Source: an uncultured bacterium
Lineage (GTDB): Bacteria; Planctomycetota; UBA8742; UBA2392
Direction of reading: 5' to 3'
Assembly: GCA_938014885.1 (NCBI GenBank)
Contig: CALLQI010000017.1
Coordinates: 1 to 64,000, forward strand
Length of the DNA: 64,000 nt
Both the position numbers and the translations under genes were made by a program. The notes below the pieces were generated by a model, which worked only from the letters and a program-made list of their open reading frames with translations, searched no databases and had not been told where the DNA came from. Of this stretch, positions 7,788 through 16,982 are shown in pieces (positions within the stretch are counted from its first letter, which is position 1; every line of letters starts with the position of its first letter).

Positions 7788-10700
7788 CTAACCGAAAGTA
7801 CTGACGATGTGCGCCAGGTCGTCGCGCCACGCTGTGAGGAAGCGTCGTGACGCGCTGCCGATCGCGTACTCCGCCAGGATTCCGTCAATAAACCTTATGG
7901 TGCGGCGGGCGTTGGTCAGCTGCTGCTCTTTCCAGCGCTGGTACTCGGCCTCATCGCTTCGGTTCTCCTGATCCTGCAGGTTGGCGGTGAAGTACCCGGC
8001 CAGTCCGGGCGACTGGCCCGTACCAGCATTTACCCTGCGGTATGCGGCCATTGCCTCCTGCACCGCGCTGTATTCCTTGGAATTGAGCCATGTTGAGAGC
8101 ATGCGGCGACCGGTGTGGCCGCACGCGAAATTCGCCACGAATTCATAGGTCAATTGGTCCGACTGCGACATGCCCGCTTGGCGGGCGGCTTCGCGGGTGG
8201 CCTCGCGGAAATTGTTGTAGGCCGTGACTTCCTGCTCGACCGACTTCATGCGGCCTTCGGCAATCTTTCGGACTTCAACCCAGTATGACGCCACGGCATC
8301 CGTGCCCATCTGTGCGAGAAACTCGGCAGCGTCCGCGGCCTTATCGGAGCCAGTCTGGATCTTCACCAGCAGCCCAATCACCTTCGGCCCGACCTTTTGG
8401 GCCACGGCGGTCATGTTGTCTGCCCACGCCGGGGTGTTCCATTCGGCGATCAGCTTGTAGATGGCGGGCGTGCTGTCGATCAGCCCCAGGACAGCCTTTG
8501 CACCGGGAACACCATCTTCAATCTTGCCCAGCAGGTTGCGAATGCCGGGAATCTGCCGTTCGATGAAGTGCTTGCGCTGGGCATCAGGCAGCGACTTGAA
8601 GGTGTTCAGTACGAACTGTACCCCTTCATTCAGTAGAGTACCCCAGTTCCGGTACTCTCCTGGCTTCAGTTTCCGGTTGGCTTCGACGCTGAACGAGATC
8701 AGGTTTTTGATCGCGCCCATGTACGACGAGGGATTGGCGCCGAGGTCGCGGTCAATCTTGGCCATTGTCCCGGGCGGAATCAGGCGCATGCCCGCGATGC
8801 CGCCATCAAGGAAGGCCGTGAACGCTTCGGCCCACTCGCCGCGCTCGGCTGCGTCTACGGCTTTGGCCGCGTTGACCGCCATCATCATGATGGATGTGCC
8901 AATGTTGGCCGCCGGCTTGATGTACTTTTCCCAGGCGTTCAGGATGCCGGGGTGCTTGTTCAGGAAAGAAGCGAGGCCGCGCCGGTCAGTTGCCATCAGG
9001 TCTTTGACAAGTTGCTGCGCGGCGGCGCGCTTGTCAGGGTCGGTCTCAGCCTTGGCGATGGCGTCAAGCGCGTTGGATAGTTCAACCTGGATCAGGTCCA
9101 GCGGCACATCAGGCAGGTTCAGCGCCCAGTCGAGGATGCTGAGCAACTTGGAGGCCCCCTCAAGGCCTTCCTTGGAAAGCAGCTCTTCGGCACCCTTGTC
9201 GGCGGGATCGCACTTGAGGTCCTTTTCGGCAGCGTCCTTGGCCGCGTCCAGGTCTGCAGAAGCGTCAGCGCCGGCGCCTAAATCATTGTCTGCCTTGCGG
9301 CGATAGATCTCGTCGCCGATGCCCATCGGGAAGCGGTCTTTCTCGGCCTTTGCATACTTGGCCTTCTCCGACTCGCTGAGGCTGTCCCAGTCCTTGCCGC
9401 CCTCGTAGTCTTCGTACAGACCCTGCCCCGGTTCGCGCTCACCCACGGTGTCTTGGCGCTCGATCACCCTTCCACTTGGGTCGCGCACCGTACGCGTGGT
9501 GTCGCCGTCCGGAGTGGTGCGGGTTTCGACGGTATTGCCGTCGTCATCCTTGAAGCGGCGGATCTTGGTGCCATCCGCCAGTTCCATGTGCTCAACGCCC
9601 GATGGATCGCGCTTTGTCGTATCGAGCAGATTGCCCTCGGCGTCGCGGCGTTCGCGGGTCGCGCTGCCGTCAGGGTTGTATGTGTAGTCGCGGGTGGATC
9701 CGTCCGGCATGTCGTAGTGCCGCTTGACTGTGCCGTCGGGTGCCTTTTCCGTGGTTCGTGTCGCGCCGTCCGGGCGCGTTTCCTTTACCGTGCGCGAGCC
9801 ATCGGGCTTTTCGTAGATGTCGCGGACCGTGCCGTCGCTGTCTTTCTCGGTGGTGTGCTTGGTGCCGTCGGGCAGTGTCTCGGTCTTCGAGGTGGTCGTC
9901 TTCGGGTTCCCGTCTTCGTCATAGGTCAAGATCGTCTTGTTGCCGTCTTCGTCCTCCATGATGACGTAGGGCTTCTTCTTGTCCTCGGGCAGTTCTTTGG
10001 TTTTGTCGATCAGCTTGCCGTCTTTGTCAAAGGTCAGGGTTTCCTTTGAACCATCGGGGTGCTGGATCACTGTCTTCGTTGTGCCATCGGGCTGCTGGCC
10101 GCTTGCCTGAGGGTCTTTGGCCTGCCCGTCGGCACCGTGCACCTTCACCTCTCGCATCGCGCCGGCGACGTCGTAGTAGATCCACGTGCCAGTTTTGACG
10201 TTATCGCGGTACGCGCCCTCGGACTCTTTGTTCCCGTTGCGGTGGTAGTGCACCCACGGACCCTGTCTCACCGGGTTGTTCGGTGAGCTCCAGTTGGCAT
10301 CGGTGCAGTGGCCATGCGCGGACTTTTTGCCGTTGTCCCACCAGCCCGTCCAGCTGCCGCGCATGCGCCCTTCAGTCCACTCGGTCTCGTACTGCAGTGT
10401 CCCGTTGGCGTGGTACCAAGTGCACTTGCCATCCAGCAGGCCGGCCGCGTAGACGCCCTCAAAACTTGGCATGCCGTTCTCAAAGTAGCTGGTCCAAAGC
10501 CCGGACTGTATCGGGTGATTGATACTGTTGTGATTCTGGCCGATGCAGTGACCGGTGGTGTCGACGTGCCCGCTGTCGTGCCAGGAGGTCCACTTGCCGG
10601 ACATTGTCCCATCGACAAAAGTTGCGTGCACCCGCTTGTTGCCACTTTCGAAGTAGTCGGTCTTGTCGCCGTGGCGCACGCCTTTGCGATAGTTGGTGTG

Positions 10701-11921
10701 ACTGGACACCACGCCTGAGGCGTACCAATCGGTGTGAAGGCCCTCAAGCACCGCTTGCCAGAAGTTGTTGAGTGGACTGTCCGAGACTTCGCCTTCTGTG
10801 CTCTTCTTGCCGTTCGGGTGGTAGTATGTGCGAGTGCCAAACGCCTTGCCGTCGGTGAACGGGCATTCGATCCTTTTGGTGCCGTCTTCGTAGTATTCGG
10901 TCAGCTGGCCATGCCACAGGTTCTGTTTGAACGCGGCACGCCTGAAGATTCCCCCACTGGCGTGGAAGTCTTCCCAGGGTCCGGTGCGGTGCCCGGTCCA
11001 GAGCGAGTTGTGGTTGCTGGTGTAAACCTCGCCCTTGGCTTCCACGTTGCCGTTGGCGTGATAGCTGGTGTACGCGCCCTTCTGGTATCCGTTCTCAAAG
11101 CTGGTGGTGAGACGCTTCACGCCGTCTTCGTAGTAAGCAGTTGCAGCGCCGTGCAGGTTGTTCTTGTCCCAGGACCAGTCATAGGCCAGTTGCCCGTTGG
11201 CATGATAGTCCTTCCAAGGCCCGGTGCGGTGCGCGGTCCATAGAGAGTTGTGATTGCTTGTGTAAACCTCGCCCTGGGCCTGAACCTTGCCATTGTTGTG
11301 ATAGGCGGTGTATGAGCCCTTCTGGTACCCGTTCTCGAAGCTGGTGGTGATGCGCTTTACGCCGTCTTCGTAATAGGCGGTCGCTGCACCGTGCAGGTTG
11401 TTCTTGTCCCAGGACCAGTCGTAAGCCAGTTGCCCGTTGGCGTGATAGTCTTTCCAGGGCCCGGTGCGCTGTGCGGTCCATAGTGAGTTGTGATTGCTGC
11501 TGTAGACCTCGCCTTTGGCTTCCACGTTGCCGTTCGCGTGATAGCTGGTGTAGGCCCCCTTCTGGTAGCCCATATCAAATCTGGTGTCGATGCGCAGATT
11601 GCCTTCAGGCCAGTAGACCTTGGCAACGCCTTGCGCGTTGCCGGCCTCAAAGGTCATCGTGTAGTACGTCTTGCCGTTGTCGTGAAAGTAGCTCCACGCG
11701 CCATGCTGCTGGCCGGTTCGATAGGCACCGCTGCTGCTTGGGGTGCCATTGTCGTGCCAGCTTTGATAGTCGCCGTCGCGGGTCCCATCCACGGTGCGGT
11801 ACCGCTCAACAACCTGGCCCGCGTTGTTCTTGCGCTCGATGATTTCGACCTTCTTGTCCTGCGCCAAAAGCGGTGTCGTGAGCACGATCAGCGAGAACAG
11901 GGCCAGCAGCAATTGTTTCAC
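7788..11921 (-). CDS. Giant secreted MORN-like repeat protein
   Basis: About 1377 residues. A GTG start at 11921, behind GGGGGAT, gives a clean signal peptide (MKQLLLALFSLIVLTTPLLAQ); the frame could extend 14 codons to an ATG at 11963. Residues about 45-620 consist of many short MORN-2/YwqK-type units of the form YHxNGxxxxxxxYxxGxxxGxW. Residues about 620-830 switch to DG-turn repeats (PDGSxxxxxxxDG type) reminiscent of YD/RHS-like beta repeats. From about 870 to the end the protein is alpha-helical, acidic at first, with no recognised domain. Within the MORN part a 240-bp unit is tandemly duplicated at DNA level. Probably a cell-surface or periplasmic beta-sheet rod with a helical C-terminal cargo domain. 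A toxin or effector role is possible but unsupported. Confidence 0.75.
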   Translation of the reverse strand: MKQLLLALFSLIVLTTPLLAQDKKVEIIERKNNAGQVVERYRTVDGTRDGDYQSWHDNGTPSSSGAYRTGQQHGAWSYFHDNGKTYYTMTFEAGNAQGVAKVYWPEGNLRIDTRFDMGYQKGAYTSYHANGNVEAKGEVYSSNHNSLWTAQRTGPWKDYHANGQLAYDWSWDKNNLHGAATAYYEDGVKRITTSFENGYQKGSYTAYHNNGKVQAQGEVYTSNHNSLWTAHRTGPWKDYHANGQLAYDWSWDKNNLHGAATAYYEDGVKRLTTSFENGYQKGAYTSYHANGNVEAKGEVYTSNHNSLWTGHRTGPWEDFHASGGIFRRAAFKQNLWHGQLTEYYEDGTKRIECPFTDGKAFGTRTYYHPNGKKSTEGEVSDSPLNNFWQAVLEGLHTDWYASGVVSSHTNYRKGVRHGDKTDYFESGNKRVHATFVDGTMSGKWTSWHDSGHVDTTGHCIGQNHNSINHPIQSGLWTSYFENGMPSFEGVYAAGLLDGKCTWYHANGTLQYETEWTEGRMRGSWTGWWDNGKKSAHGHCTDANWSSPNNPVRQGPWVHYHRNGNKESEGAYRDNVKTGTWIYYDVAGAMREVKVHGADGQAKDPQASGQQPDGTTKTVIQHPDGSKETLTFDKDGKLIDKTKELPEDKKKPYVIMEDEDGNKTILTYDEDGNPKTTTSKTETLPDGTKHTTEKDSDGTVRDIYEKPDGSRTVKETRPDGATRTTEKAPDGTVKRHYDMPDGSTRDYTYNPDGSATRERRDAEGNLLDTTKRDPSGVEHMELADGTKIRRFKDDDGNTVETRTTPDGDTTRTVRDPSGRVIERQDTVGEREPGQGLYEDYEGGKDWDSLSESEKAKYAKAEKDRFPMGIGDEIYRRKADNDLGAGADASADLDAAKDAAEKDLKCDPADKGAEELLSKEGLEGASKLLSILDWALNLPDVPLDLIQVELSNALDAIAKAETDPDKRAAAQQLVKDLMATDRRGLASFLNKHPGILNAWEKYIKPAANIGTSIMMMAVNAAKAVDAAERGEWAEAFTAFLDGGIAGMRLIPPGTMAKIDRDLGANPSSYMGAIKNLISFSVEANRKLKPGEYRNWGTLLNEGVQFVLNTFKSLPDAQRKHFIERQIPGIRNLLGKIEDGVPGAKAVLGLIDSTPAIYKLIAEWNTPAWADNMTAVAQKVGPKVIGLLVKIQTGSDKAADAAEFLAQMGTDAVASYWVEVRKIAEGRMKSVEQEVTAYNNFREATREAARQAGMSQSDQLTYEFVANFACGHTGRRMLSTWLNSKEYSAVQEAMAAYRRVNAGTGQSPGLAGYFTANLQDQENRSDEAEYQRWKEQQLTNARRTIRFIDGILAEYAIGSASRRFLTAWRDDLAHIVSTFG
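10950..11570 (-). repeat. 240-bp (80-codon) in-frame tandem repeat within the MORN protein gene
   Basis: The codons for GYQKG recur at 11570, 11330 and 11090, exactly 240 bp apart. This gives two full copies and a third of about 47 codons, nearly identical at DNA level (for example the block encoding NHNSLWTAxRTGPWKDYHAN). Each 80-residue unit contains four MORN-like modules, so the duplication was of a super-unit. The near-identity indicates recent duplication or ongoing homogenisation. Confidence 0.85.
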
Positions 11922-12010
11922 GGTGATCCCCCGTACTGAGGGCCGCGAGCGACCCTTCAACATGCCACGCCCGGCAACTGCCGCGTGTATCCAGCGTGTA
12001 AAATGAACAC

Positions 12011-12036
12011 CGGCGCATAGCCTAAGCCATGCGCCG
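12011..12036 (-). terminator. Probable terminator of rpsA
   Basis: An 8-bp perfect stem (12011-12018 with 12029-12036) encloses a 10-nt loop, with TTCATTTTAC downstream on the minus strand. It lies 30 bp after the S1 stop codon and before the giant repeat-protein gene. Confidence 0.6.
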
Positions 12037-12065
12037 ATGGGTGCAAGAAAAGTTGACGTAAATCT

Positions 12066-13721
12066 CTACTCAACGGCAGGTTCGAAGCTTACTGCCGTGA
12101 GGCCGATCTTGCGGTCTTTGGGGTCGAGCTTTATTACCTTGACCTTGATCTTCTGACCGACCTTCACGACGTCTTCGGGCTTGGCGACCTTCTGGTCGGC
12201 GAGTTCCGAGATGTGCAGCAGGCCTTCCAGTTCGTTATCCAGTTCGACGAACACGCCGAAGTTGGTGATCTTGGTGATCACGCCGTCCATTTCGCTGCCG
12301 ACGTTGAAGCGGGTCGGGATTTCGTCTTCCCATGGATCGGTGCGAAGCTGCTTCATGCCCAGCGCGATGCGGTGCTTGTCGGTATCGACGGCGAGCACGA
12401 TGCACTCGAGTTCGTCGCCTTTCTTCACCATTTCGTTCGGGTGGCTGACCTTGCGGGTCCAGCTCATGTCGCTGACGTGCAGCAGGCCGTCGATGCCCGG
12501 CTCGATCTCAATGAACGCACCGTAGGTGGTCAAGTTGCGGACAACGCCCTTGACCTTGGCGCCCGGCTGGTACTTGGCCGACACCTTGTCCCACGGGTTG
12601 TCTTCAAGCTGCTTCATGCCCAGGCTGATTTCCTGCTTTTCCTCATTCACGCCCAGGATGATGATGTCCGCGTCGTCGCCGAGCTGCACGACTTCACGCG
12701 GGTCGTTTACGCGCTTGGTCCAGCTCATTTCGCTGACGTGGACCAAACCCTCGATGCCTTCTTCCAGGCGGATGAACGCGCCGTAGGACATGATGTTGAC
12801 GACCTTGCCCTTGTGGCGGCTGCCGACCGGGTAACGGTCCGCGATGCCCTTCCAGGGGCTGTCGGCGAGCTGCTTCATGCCCAGCGCGATGCGTTCGCGT
12901 TCGCGGTCGACCTTCAGCACCTTCACCTTCACGGCGTCGTTGATCTTCACCACTTCGCTCGGGTGCTGGATGCGGCCCCAGGTCATGTCGGTGATGTGCA
13001 GCAGGCCGTCGATACCGCCGAGGTCAACGAACGCGCCGAAGTCGGCGATGTTCTTGACGATACCTTCGCGGACCTGGCCTTCTTCGATTTCCGAAAGCAG
13101 CGCGTCCTTGAGGCGTTCGCGGTTGCGTTCCTGCAGCTTGCGGGCGCTGACCACGATGTTTTCGCGGGCCTGGTCGATCTTGATGATCTCGCACTCGAGT
13201 TCGTCGCCGATGAACTCGTTGATGTCGCGGGTGCGGCGGATGCTGACCTGGCTGGCAGGCAGGAACGCCGGCACGCCGATGTCGATCAGCAGGCCACCCT
13301 TGATCTTCTTGAGGGCCTTGCCGCGTACGGTGTCGCCTTCCTTGTGCTTGGCGACGACCATTTCCCAGTTCATCTTGCGGTCGGCCTTGCGCTTGCTGAG
13401 GCCGATCAAGCCGTCTTCATTCTCGAGCTCTTCGATCAGGACCGTGATCTCGTCGCCGATCTTGGGCTTTTCTTCGTCGCGGTCGAATTCGCGCGGGTTG
13501 ATGATGCCGACGGTCTTGGCGCCGATGTCAACGATCACCCGGTCCTTCTCGGTGGTGATGACGCGGCCTTTGACCAGTGAATCTTCCTGGAAGTGCCGAG
13601 CGCTGGGCATCATTTCGCCCTGCTTCGGTTCCTTCCACATGGATTCGAGTTCCGCCTCGACTACTCCTGGCTTGGGGCCATAGCGGCGGACTAGCGGGTT
13701 CACTGCACGCAATACGGGCAT
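12066..13721 (-). CDS. rpsA: 30S ribosomal protein S1
   Basis: 551 residues, close to the roughly 557 of the E. coli protein. It has about six consecutive S1 (OB-fold) RNA-binding domains. The last four are closely similar and carry repeated GAFV/GAFIxxxxGIDGLLHxSDMSW signatures, each followed by an IxLGMKQL linker. The first two (VDIGAKTVGIINPREF and IDIGVPAFLPASQ) are the divergent ribosome-docking type. S1 brings structured or leaderless mRNA to the 30S subunit. The start at 13721 gives MPVLRAVNP and the expected length; the frame could extend to 13805, but that region does not resemble S1. No good Shine-Dalgarno is visible, as is common for rpsA, which is often translationally autoregulated. 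Confidence 0.95.
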   Translation of the reverse strand: MPVLRAVNPLVRRYGPKPGVVEAELESMWKEPKQGEMMPSARHFQEDSLVKGRVITTEKDRVIVDIGAKTVGIINPREFDRDEEKPKIGDEITVLIEELENEDGLIGLSKRKADRKMNWEMVVAKHKEGDTVRGKALKKIKGGLLIDIGVPAFLPASQVSIRRTRDINEFIGDELECEIIKIDQARENIVVSARKLQERNRERLKDALLSEIEEGQVREGIVKNIADFGAFVDLGGIDGLLHITDMTWGRIQHPSEVVKINDAVKVKVLKVDRERERIALGMKQLADSPWKGIADRYPVGSRHKGKVVNIMSYGAFIRLEEGIEGLVHVSEMSWTKRVNDPREVVQLGDDADIIILGVNEEKQEISLGMKQLEDNPWDKVSAKYQPGAKVKGVVRNLTTYGAFIEIEPGIDGLLHVSDMSWTRKVSHPNEMVKKGDELECIVLAVDTDKHRIALGMKQLRTDPWEDEIPTRFNVGSEMDGVITKITNFGVFVELDNELEGLLHISELADQKVAKPEDVVKVGQKIKVKVIKLDPKDRKIGLTAVSFEPAVE

Positions 13722-13871
13722 AGTGTGTGCGAGAGTTTCTCTCTGCCGAGCGCGCCTCTCGAGGTACGCGCCCGTGGTTTCCCGGCGGCAGGGCAAACGC
13801 CCCACATCTTCGCCAAGGGGCCGGGATGATATGCGGCAGCCTCACGGGCGCAAGGCCCGGCAATCCAAGGC

Positions 13872-14240
13872 CTATCGGGCAATTGCAAGCCCGGCGAAGG
13901 CGAGCAGCAGGCCGGCGGCGACGCTGATGCCGACGTTCAGTGCGCCCTTGATCGGAGATACCTCGAGAGTTTGCAGGGCGAACGTGCTGAAGGTCGTCAG
14001 TCCGCCGCAGACCCCCACCAGCAGCAGTGAGTTCCATTCGTCGGCCCAGCGCACGCCTTGACGCGTCAACAAACCGACACTAAGCCCGATGGCAAAGCAG
14101 CCGACCAGGTTCACCAGAAGCGTCGCCAGCGGAAAACCCTTGGCCGCCTTGGGCCAGAAGTGGCCCAGCGCCAGCGTTGTCCCGTAGCGCAGCCCTGAGC
14201 CTATGCCGCCGCCCAAGCACACCAGCAGCAGATGTTTCAT
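13872..14240 (-). CDS. crcB: Fluoride ion channel CrcB/Fluc
   Basis: 122 residues with four predicted membrane helices, the size of single-domain Fluc channels that work as antiparallel homodimers exporting fluoride. The family motifs GGGIGSGLRYG (about 10-20), LLVNLVGCFAIG (about 41-52) and GGLTTFSTF (about 79-87) are present. The last holds the phenylalanine/threonine pore signature. The start at 14240 follows GGGAGAGGCG; the longer open frame upstream is spurious because it runs through the divergent gene. It shares a 47-bp intergenic region with the PHP gene. No crcB-type fluoride riboswitch is recognisable in that gap. Confidence 0.93.
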   Translation of the reverse strand: MKHLLLVCLGGGIGSGLRYGTTLALGHFWPKAAKGFPLATLLVNLVGCFAIGLSVGLLTRQGVRWADEWNSLLLVGVCGGLTTFSTFALQTLEVSPIKGALNVGISVAAGLLLAFAGLAIAR

Positions 14241-14287
14241 CGCCTCTCCCTGTCGAAACCGCGCGCGGACTCTACTCTTAAGGGCGC

Positions 14288-15124
14288 ATGATAACCAAGC
14301 ATCCCCTGACCGTTGACCTTCACTCACATTCGACTTGCTCTGACGGCGCGCTTGCGCCCGCTGACCTTGTGGCCGAAGCCGCAAAGCGCGGCATCGGCAC
14401 GCTGGCACTGACCGATCACGACACTGTCGCCGGCCTGGATGAAGCTGAGGCCGCAGCGGCCACGCACGGCATTACGCTGGTAGCGGGCGTCGAGATCACC
14501 TGCGAATGCGCGGGCACCGAGATTCACGTGCTGGGACTTGGGATTGATCGCCGCAACAGCGCGTTGCTGAGCCTCTGCGACGAAATCCAGACCAAGCGCC
14601 GTGACCGCTTTTACGAAATGGTTGAGCTGCTGCGTCGCGCGGGCGTGCCGCTGAGCACCGAAAGCGTGCCCGACGGCATGTCACTGGCAAGGCCGATGCT
14701 GGCGAGGCTGCTGGTGCAGCAGGGCCACGCCAATGGCTACAACGACGCCTTCGAACGCTACCTGCGCAAGGGCGGCCCGGCGTATCTCCCCCACCGGCGC
14801 ACGCCCATCCAGCGGGCGCTGGGCGCGATCCATGCTGCCGGCGGTGTGGCCTCCGTCGCGCACCCCGGCCTGTACCGCAACGGCGACGACGTGATCCATG
14901 AGGCCGCGCAACTGGGCATCGACGCCATCGAGTGCTACCACAGCGACCACCGCCACGACGTGCAGGAACACTTCATAGCCCGCGCCCGCAAGCTGAGCCT
15001 GCTCGTGACCGGAGGCGCGGACTACCACGGCCCCGAACACGCCCGCAGCGTAATGTTCGGCAAGCGAAGCTTGCCCACCGACCACTGGGAGAAGCTGGCC
15101 CCCAGAGTCGGCGCCGGCACTTGA
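14288..15124 (+). CDS. PHP-domain phosphoesterase (RNase AM / TrpH-YciV family)
   Basis: 278 residues consisting of one PHP metallophosphoesterase domain. Metal-ligand motifs in order are DLHSHSTCSDG (about 10-20), LTDHDT (about 41-46), GVEIT (about 66-70), VAHPG (about 196-200) and GGADYHGPEH (about 240-249). The family includes E. coli YciV (RNase AM), which trims 5' ends of small structured RNAs, and enzymes that dephosphorylate 3',5'-bisphosphonucleotides. Either role is plausible here. It is divergent from crcB and probably monocistronic. Confidence 0.88.
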   Translation: MITKHPLTVDLHSHSTCSDGALAPADLVAEAAKRGIGTLALTDHDTVAGLDEAEAAAATHGITLVAGVEITCECAGTEIHVLGLGIDRRNSALLSLCDEIQTKRRDRFYEMVELLRRAGVPLSTESVPDGMSLARPMLARLLVQQGHANGYNDAFERYLRKGGPAYLPHRRTPIQRALGAIHAAGGVASVAHPGLYRNGDDVIHEAAQLGIDAIECYHSDHRHDVQEHFIARARKLSLLVTGGADYHGPEHARSVMFGKRSLPTDHWEKLAPRVGAGT

Positions 15125-15356
15125 GGCCCTCGAACCAGAGACAACCGGTTGCCAGACGACCAAGGGTGCAATCACGGGATTAGTGCAGCCATCCACTTCG
15201 CAACCGTGAACCCCAATGCGGCATTTGGCCGTGACACTTTGCTTTTGCCACACTGCGCGCTTGCCTTGGTGACCCTTGACGTCGATTTGTTGGCTTCATC
15301 GCAACGGCGAGCCTGTTCGTTCGTACAATTCAAGGCCACCAGCTGGAGTGAGATCA

Positions 15357-16190
15357 ATGAAAGCAATTCGAAACTTGACCGTGGGCTTAGCCGTCGTGGG
15401 CCTACTTGGATTGATCTCAAGTGCCCAGCCAGCGTCGGAAGATCAAGAAGAAGCCCCATTGGCCAAGGCAGGGGGTGAAACCGTCACCTTGGAGGGAGGG
15501 CAAAACGTTTCTCTTGGCGAATTGCTTCAGAAGTGGGTTGAAGCAACAGGCGAGAAACTCATCTACGACCCGCGCAAAGTACAGGGCGATATCTTCCTGC
15601 ACGCGCCGAAAGCGGGCGCACAGATGTCGATCAGTGATCTTCTCAACGTGGCGTTGGGGCAGTACCGACTTTGCCTGATTAAGACCGGTGAGTTCTACGA
15701 GATCCTGCCAACGGCTGAGGCGTCAACCTCTGCGAGACGCGTGACACTTGAAGAGCTCGCCAAAGCCCCGGCTGGGGAATTCGTGTGCGTACTCGTGCCG
15801 CTCGTCAATTGCGAGGGAAATGCCATGCGAGGAGCGACTCAGAACCTCATGTCACGGCAGGGAGGCATGTGCACGCCTATCGGTAGCGGCTTCAGGCCGA
15901 GCGCAAACACACTGCTGCTCTGCGACACTGCCGGAAATCTGAAGCGCGTGGTCGCGATGATTCAGGAGCTTGACGCAACGCCGGTTTCCACCACTGTCGT
16001 ACTGCGGTTGTCGCACGCCAGAGTTGAGGACATCCAGCCCGCTCTCGCATCCGCTGGGGAAGTAGCCGGCGAGCTCTCTGTGCGCGTGCTTGCCGTCCCG
16101 GCCAGCAACCAGCTAATCATGACGGGACCGCCCGGCAGTGTCGAGCGCTTGAGGCACGTAGTTGTCGCGCTGGACGTGAAGACGGAATAG
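15357..16190 (+). CDS. Secreted protein resembling secretin N-domains, without a secretin barrel (paralogue A)
   Basis: 277 residues with a signal peptide (AVVGLLGLISSAQ). The first part (VSLGELLQKWVEATGEKLIYDP, cut here to its core) looks like the N0 domain of type II/III secretins or of TonB short-terminal domains. It is followed by N1-like segments (VVLRLSHARVEDIQPALASA and VLAVPASNQLIMTGPPGSVE) typical of GspD/PilQ ring domains. There is no outer-membrane secretin barrel. The start at 15357 has GGAG 9 nt upstream. The next gene, 2 bp later, encodes a paralogue with the same layout, so the pair are probably partners. They may be periplasmic ring-building or adaptor proteins; the assignment is by fold pattern only. 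Confidence 0.6.
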   Translation: MKAIRNLTVGLAVVGLLGLISSAQPASEDQEEAPLAKAGGETVTLEGGQNVSLGELLQKWVEATGEKLIYDPRKVQGDIFLHAPKAGAQMSISDLLNVALGQYRLCLIKTGEFYEILPTAEASTSARRVTLEELAKAPAGEFVCVLVPLVNCEGNAMRGATQNLMSRQGGMCTPIGSGFRPSANTLLLCDTAGNLKRVVAMIQELDATPVSTTVVLRLSHARVEDIQPALASAGEVAGELSVRVLAVPASNQLIMTGPPGSVERLRHVVVALDVKTE

Positions 16191-16192
16191 CT

Positions 16193-16933
16193 ATGCGCGC
16201 CATCACCCGGATGCTTGCCGCCGCCTGCCTGCTACCTGTGCTCGCACTGGCTGAGGCTGGCGTTGCACAGCATAACGCCCCGGAACCTGATCGCACTGTG
16301 TCGCTGCAGCAGGCGCTGTCTGCGCACATTGACGCCGCAGGGGCAGTAGGGATCTATTTCAAGAACTCCTTTCAGGGCGAGGTCACACTGTCCGGAACAG
16401 CACCAACAACGACGGATGAGAAAGAAGCTGAATTGGAGATGGTCTGCAAGCAGTTTGGCCTGGTGCCTGTTGAATCGGGTGGCTTTCTCCAAGTCGTGCC
16501 TCGCGCGGAAGCATCTACAGTCGCTTCTTTCGTACCTGTTGCTGACCTGCCCACCGTCCCTCCGAGTCGCTACGTTGTGTCGGTCTTGCCGCTTCGCAAC
16601 GTCACGTGGATGGATGTCGTACAGGCGCTGCCGCCGTCAGGAGGCAGCTCAGGGCTGATTCATGCGCCCACAGTTCCTGGCGTGTTAGTCCATGGCAGAG
16701 CGCAACAGGTGCTGAGAGTAGTGAGAACAATTGCCGCTATCGATGAAGCCGCCGCCGTGGTCAGCAAAGTGATTCGTTGTAAGCACCTCGCCGCAGCGGA
16801 CATCGTGGAAGCATTGCGTCAGTCTGCCGGTGAAGGCTGCACTGTCGCGGCTGTCGGCAATCAGGTCGTCATCAGCGGTCTGGTGCGTGATGTTGACGCG
16901 CTGGCGGCGCGGCTGGCGGAACTTGATCGTTAG
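16193..16933 (+). CDS. Secreted protein resembling secretin N-domains, without a secretin barrel (paralogue B)
   Basis: 246 residues with a signal peptide (MRAITRMLAAACLLPVLALA). It repeats the layout of the preceding gene: an N0-like block (VSLQQALSAHIDAAGAVGIY), a linker with the same PRAEAST motif type, and N1-like blocks (VVSVLPLRNVTWMDVVQALP and SKVIRCKHLAAADIVEAL, then VAAVGNQVVISG). It begins 2 bp after the stop of paralogue A, so the two are co-transcribed and probably arose by duplication. No secretin barrel or pilotin is next to them. Function unknown. Confidence 0.6.
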   Translation: MRAITRMLAAACLLPVLALAEAGVAQHNAPEPDRTVSLQQALSAHIDAAGAVGIYFKNSFQGEVTLSGTAPTTTDEKEAELEMVCKQFGLVPVESGGFLQVVPRAEASTVASFVPVADLPTVPPSRYVVSVLPLRNVTWMDVVQALPPSGGSSGLIHAPTVPGVLVHGRAQQVLRVVRTIAAIDEAAAVVSKVIRCKHLAAADIVEALRQSAGEGCTVAAVGNQVVISGLVRDVDALAARLAELDR

Positions 16934-16982
16934 TAGCTCGTCGTGGGGTTACTTTGTATTGCGCCTGCGCTAGAACGGGTTC

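Noticed and set aside
7600..7830. Possible minus-strand small protein with a hydrophobic end (ALWCLPLALYWGWLYVA) after the MORN gene
   Set aside because: It overlaps the 3' end of the giant gene, lacks a good ribosome-binding site and has little coding character before the hydrophobic tail.
12213..13580. 455-codon plus-strand open frame opposite rpsA
   Set aside because: Antisense to the S1 repeats; its apparent repeat pattern simply mirrors the S1 domains.
14241..14287. Fluoride riboswitch for crcB
   Set aside because: Only 47 bp separate crcB from the divergent gene and no crcB-motif pseudoknot elements were seen.
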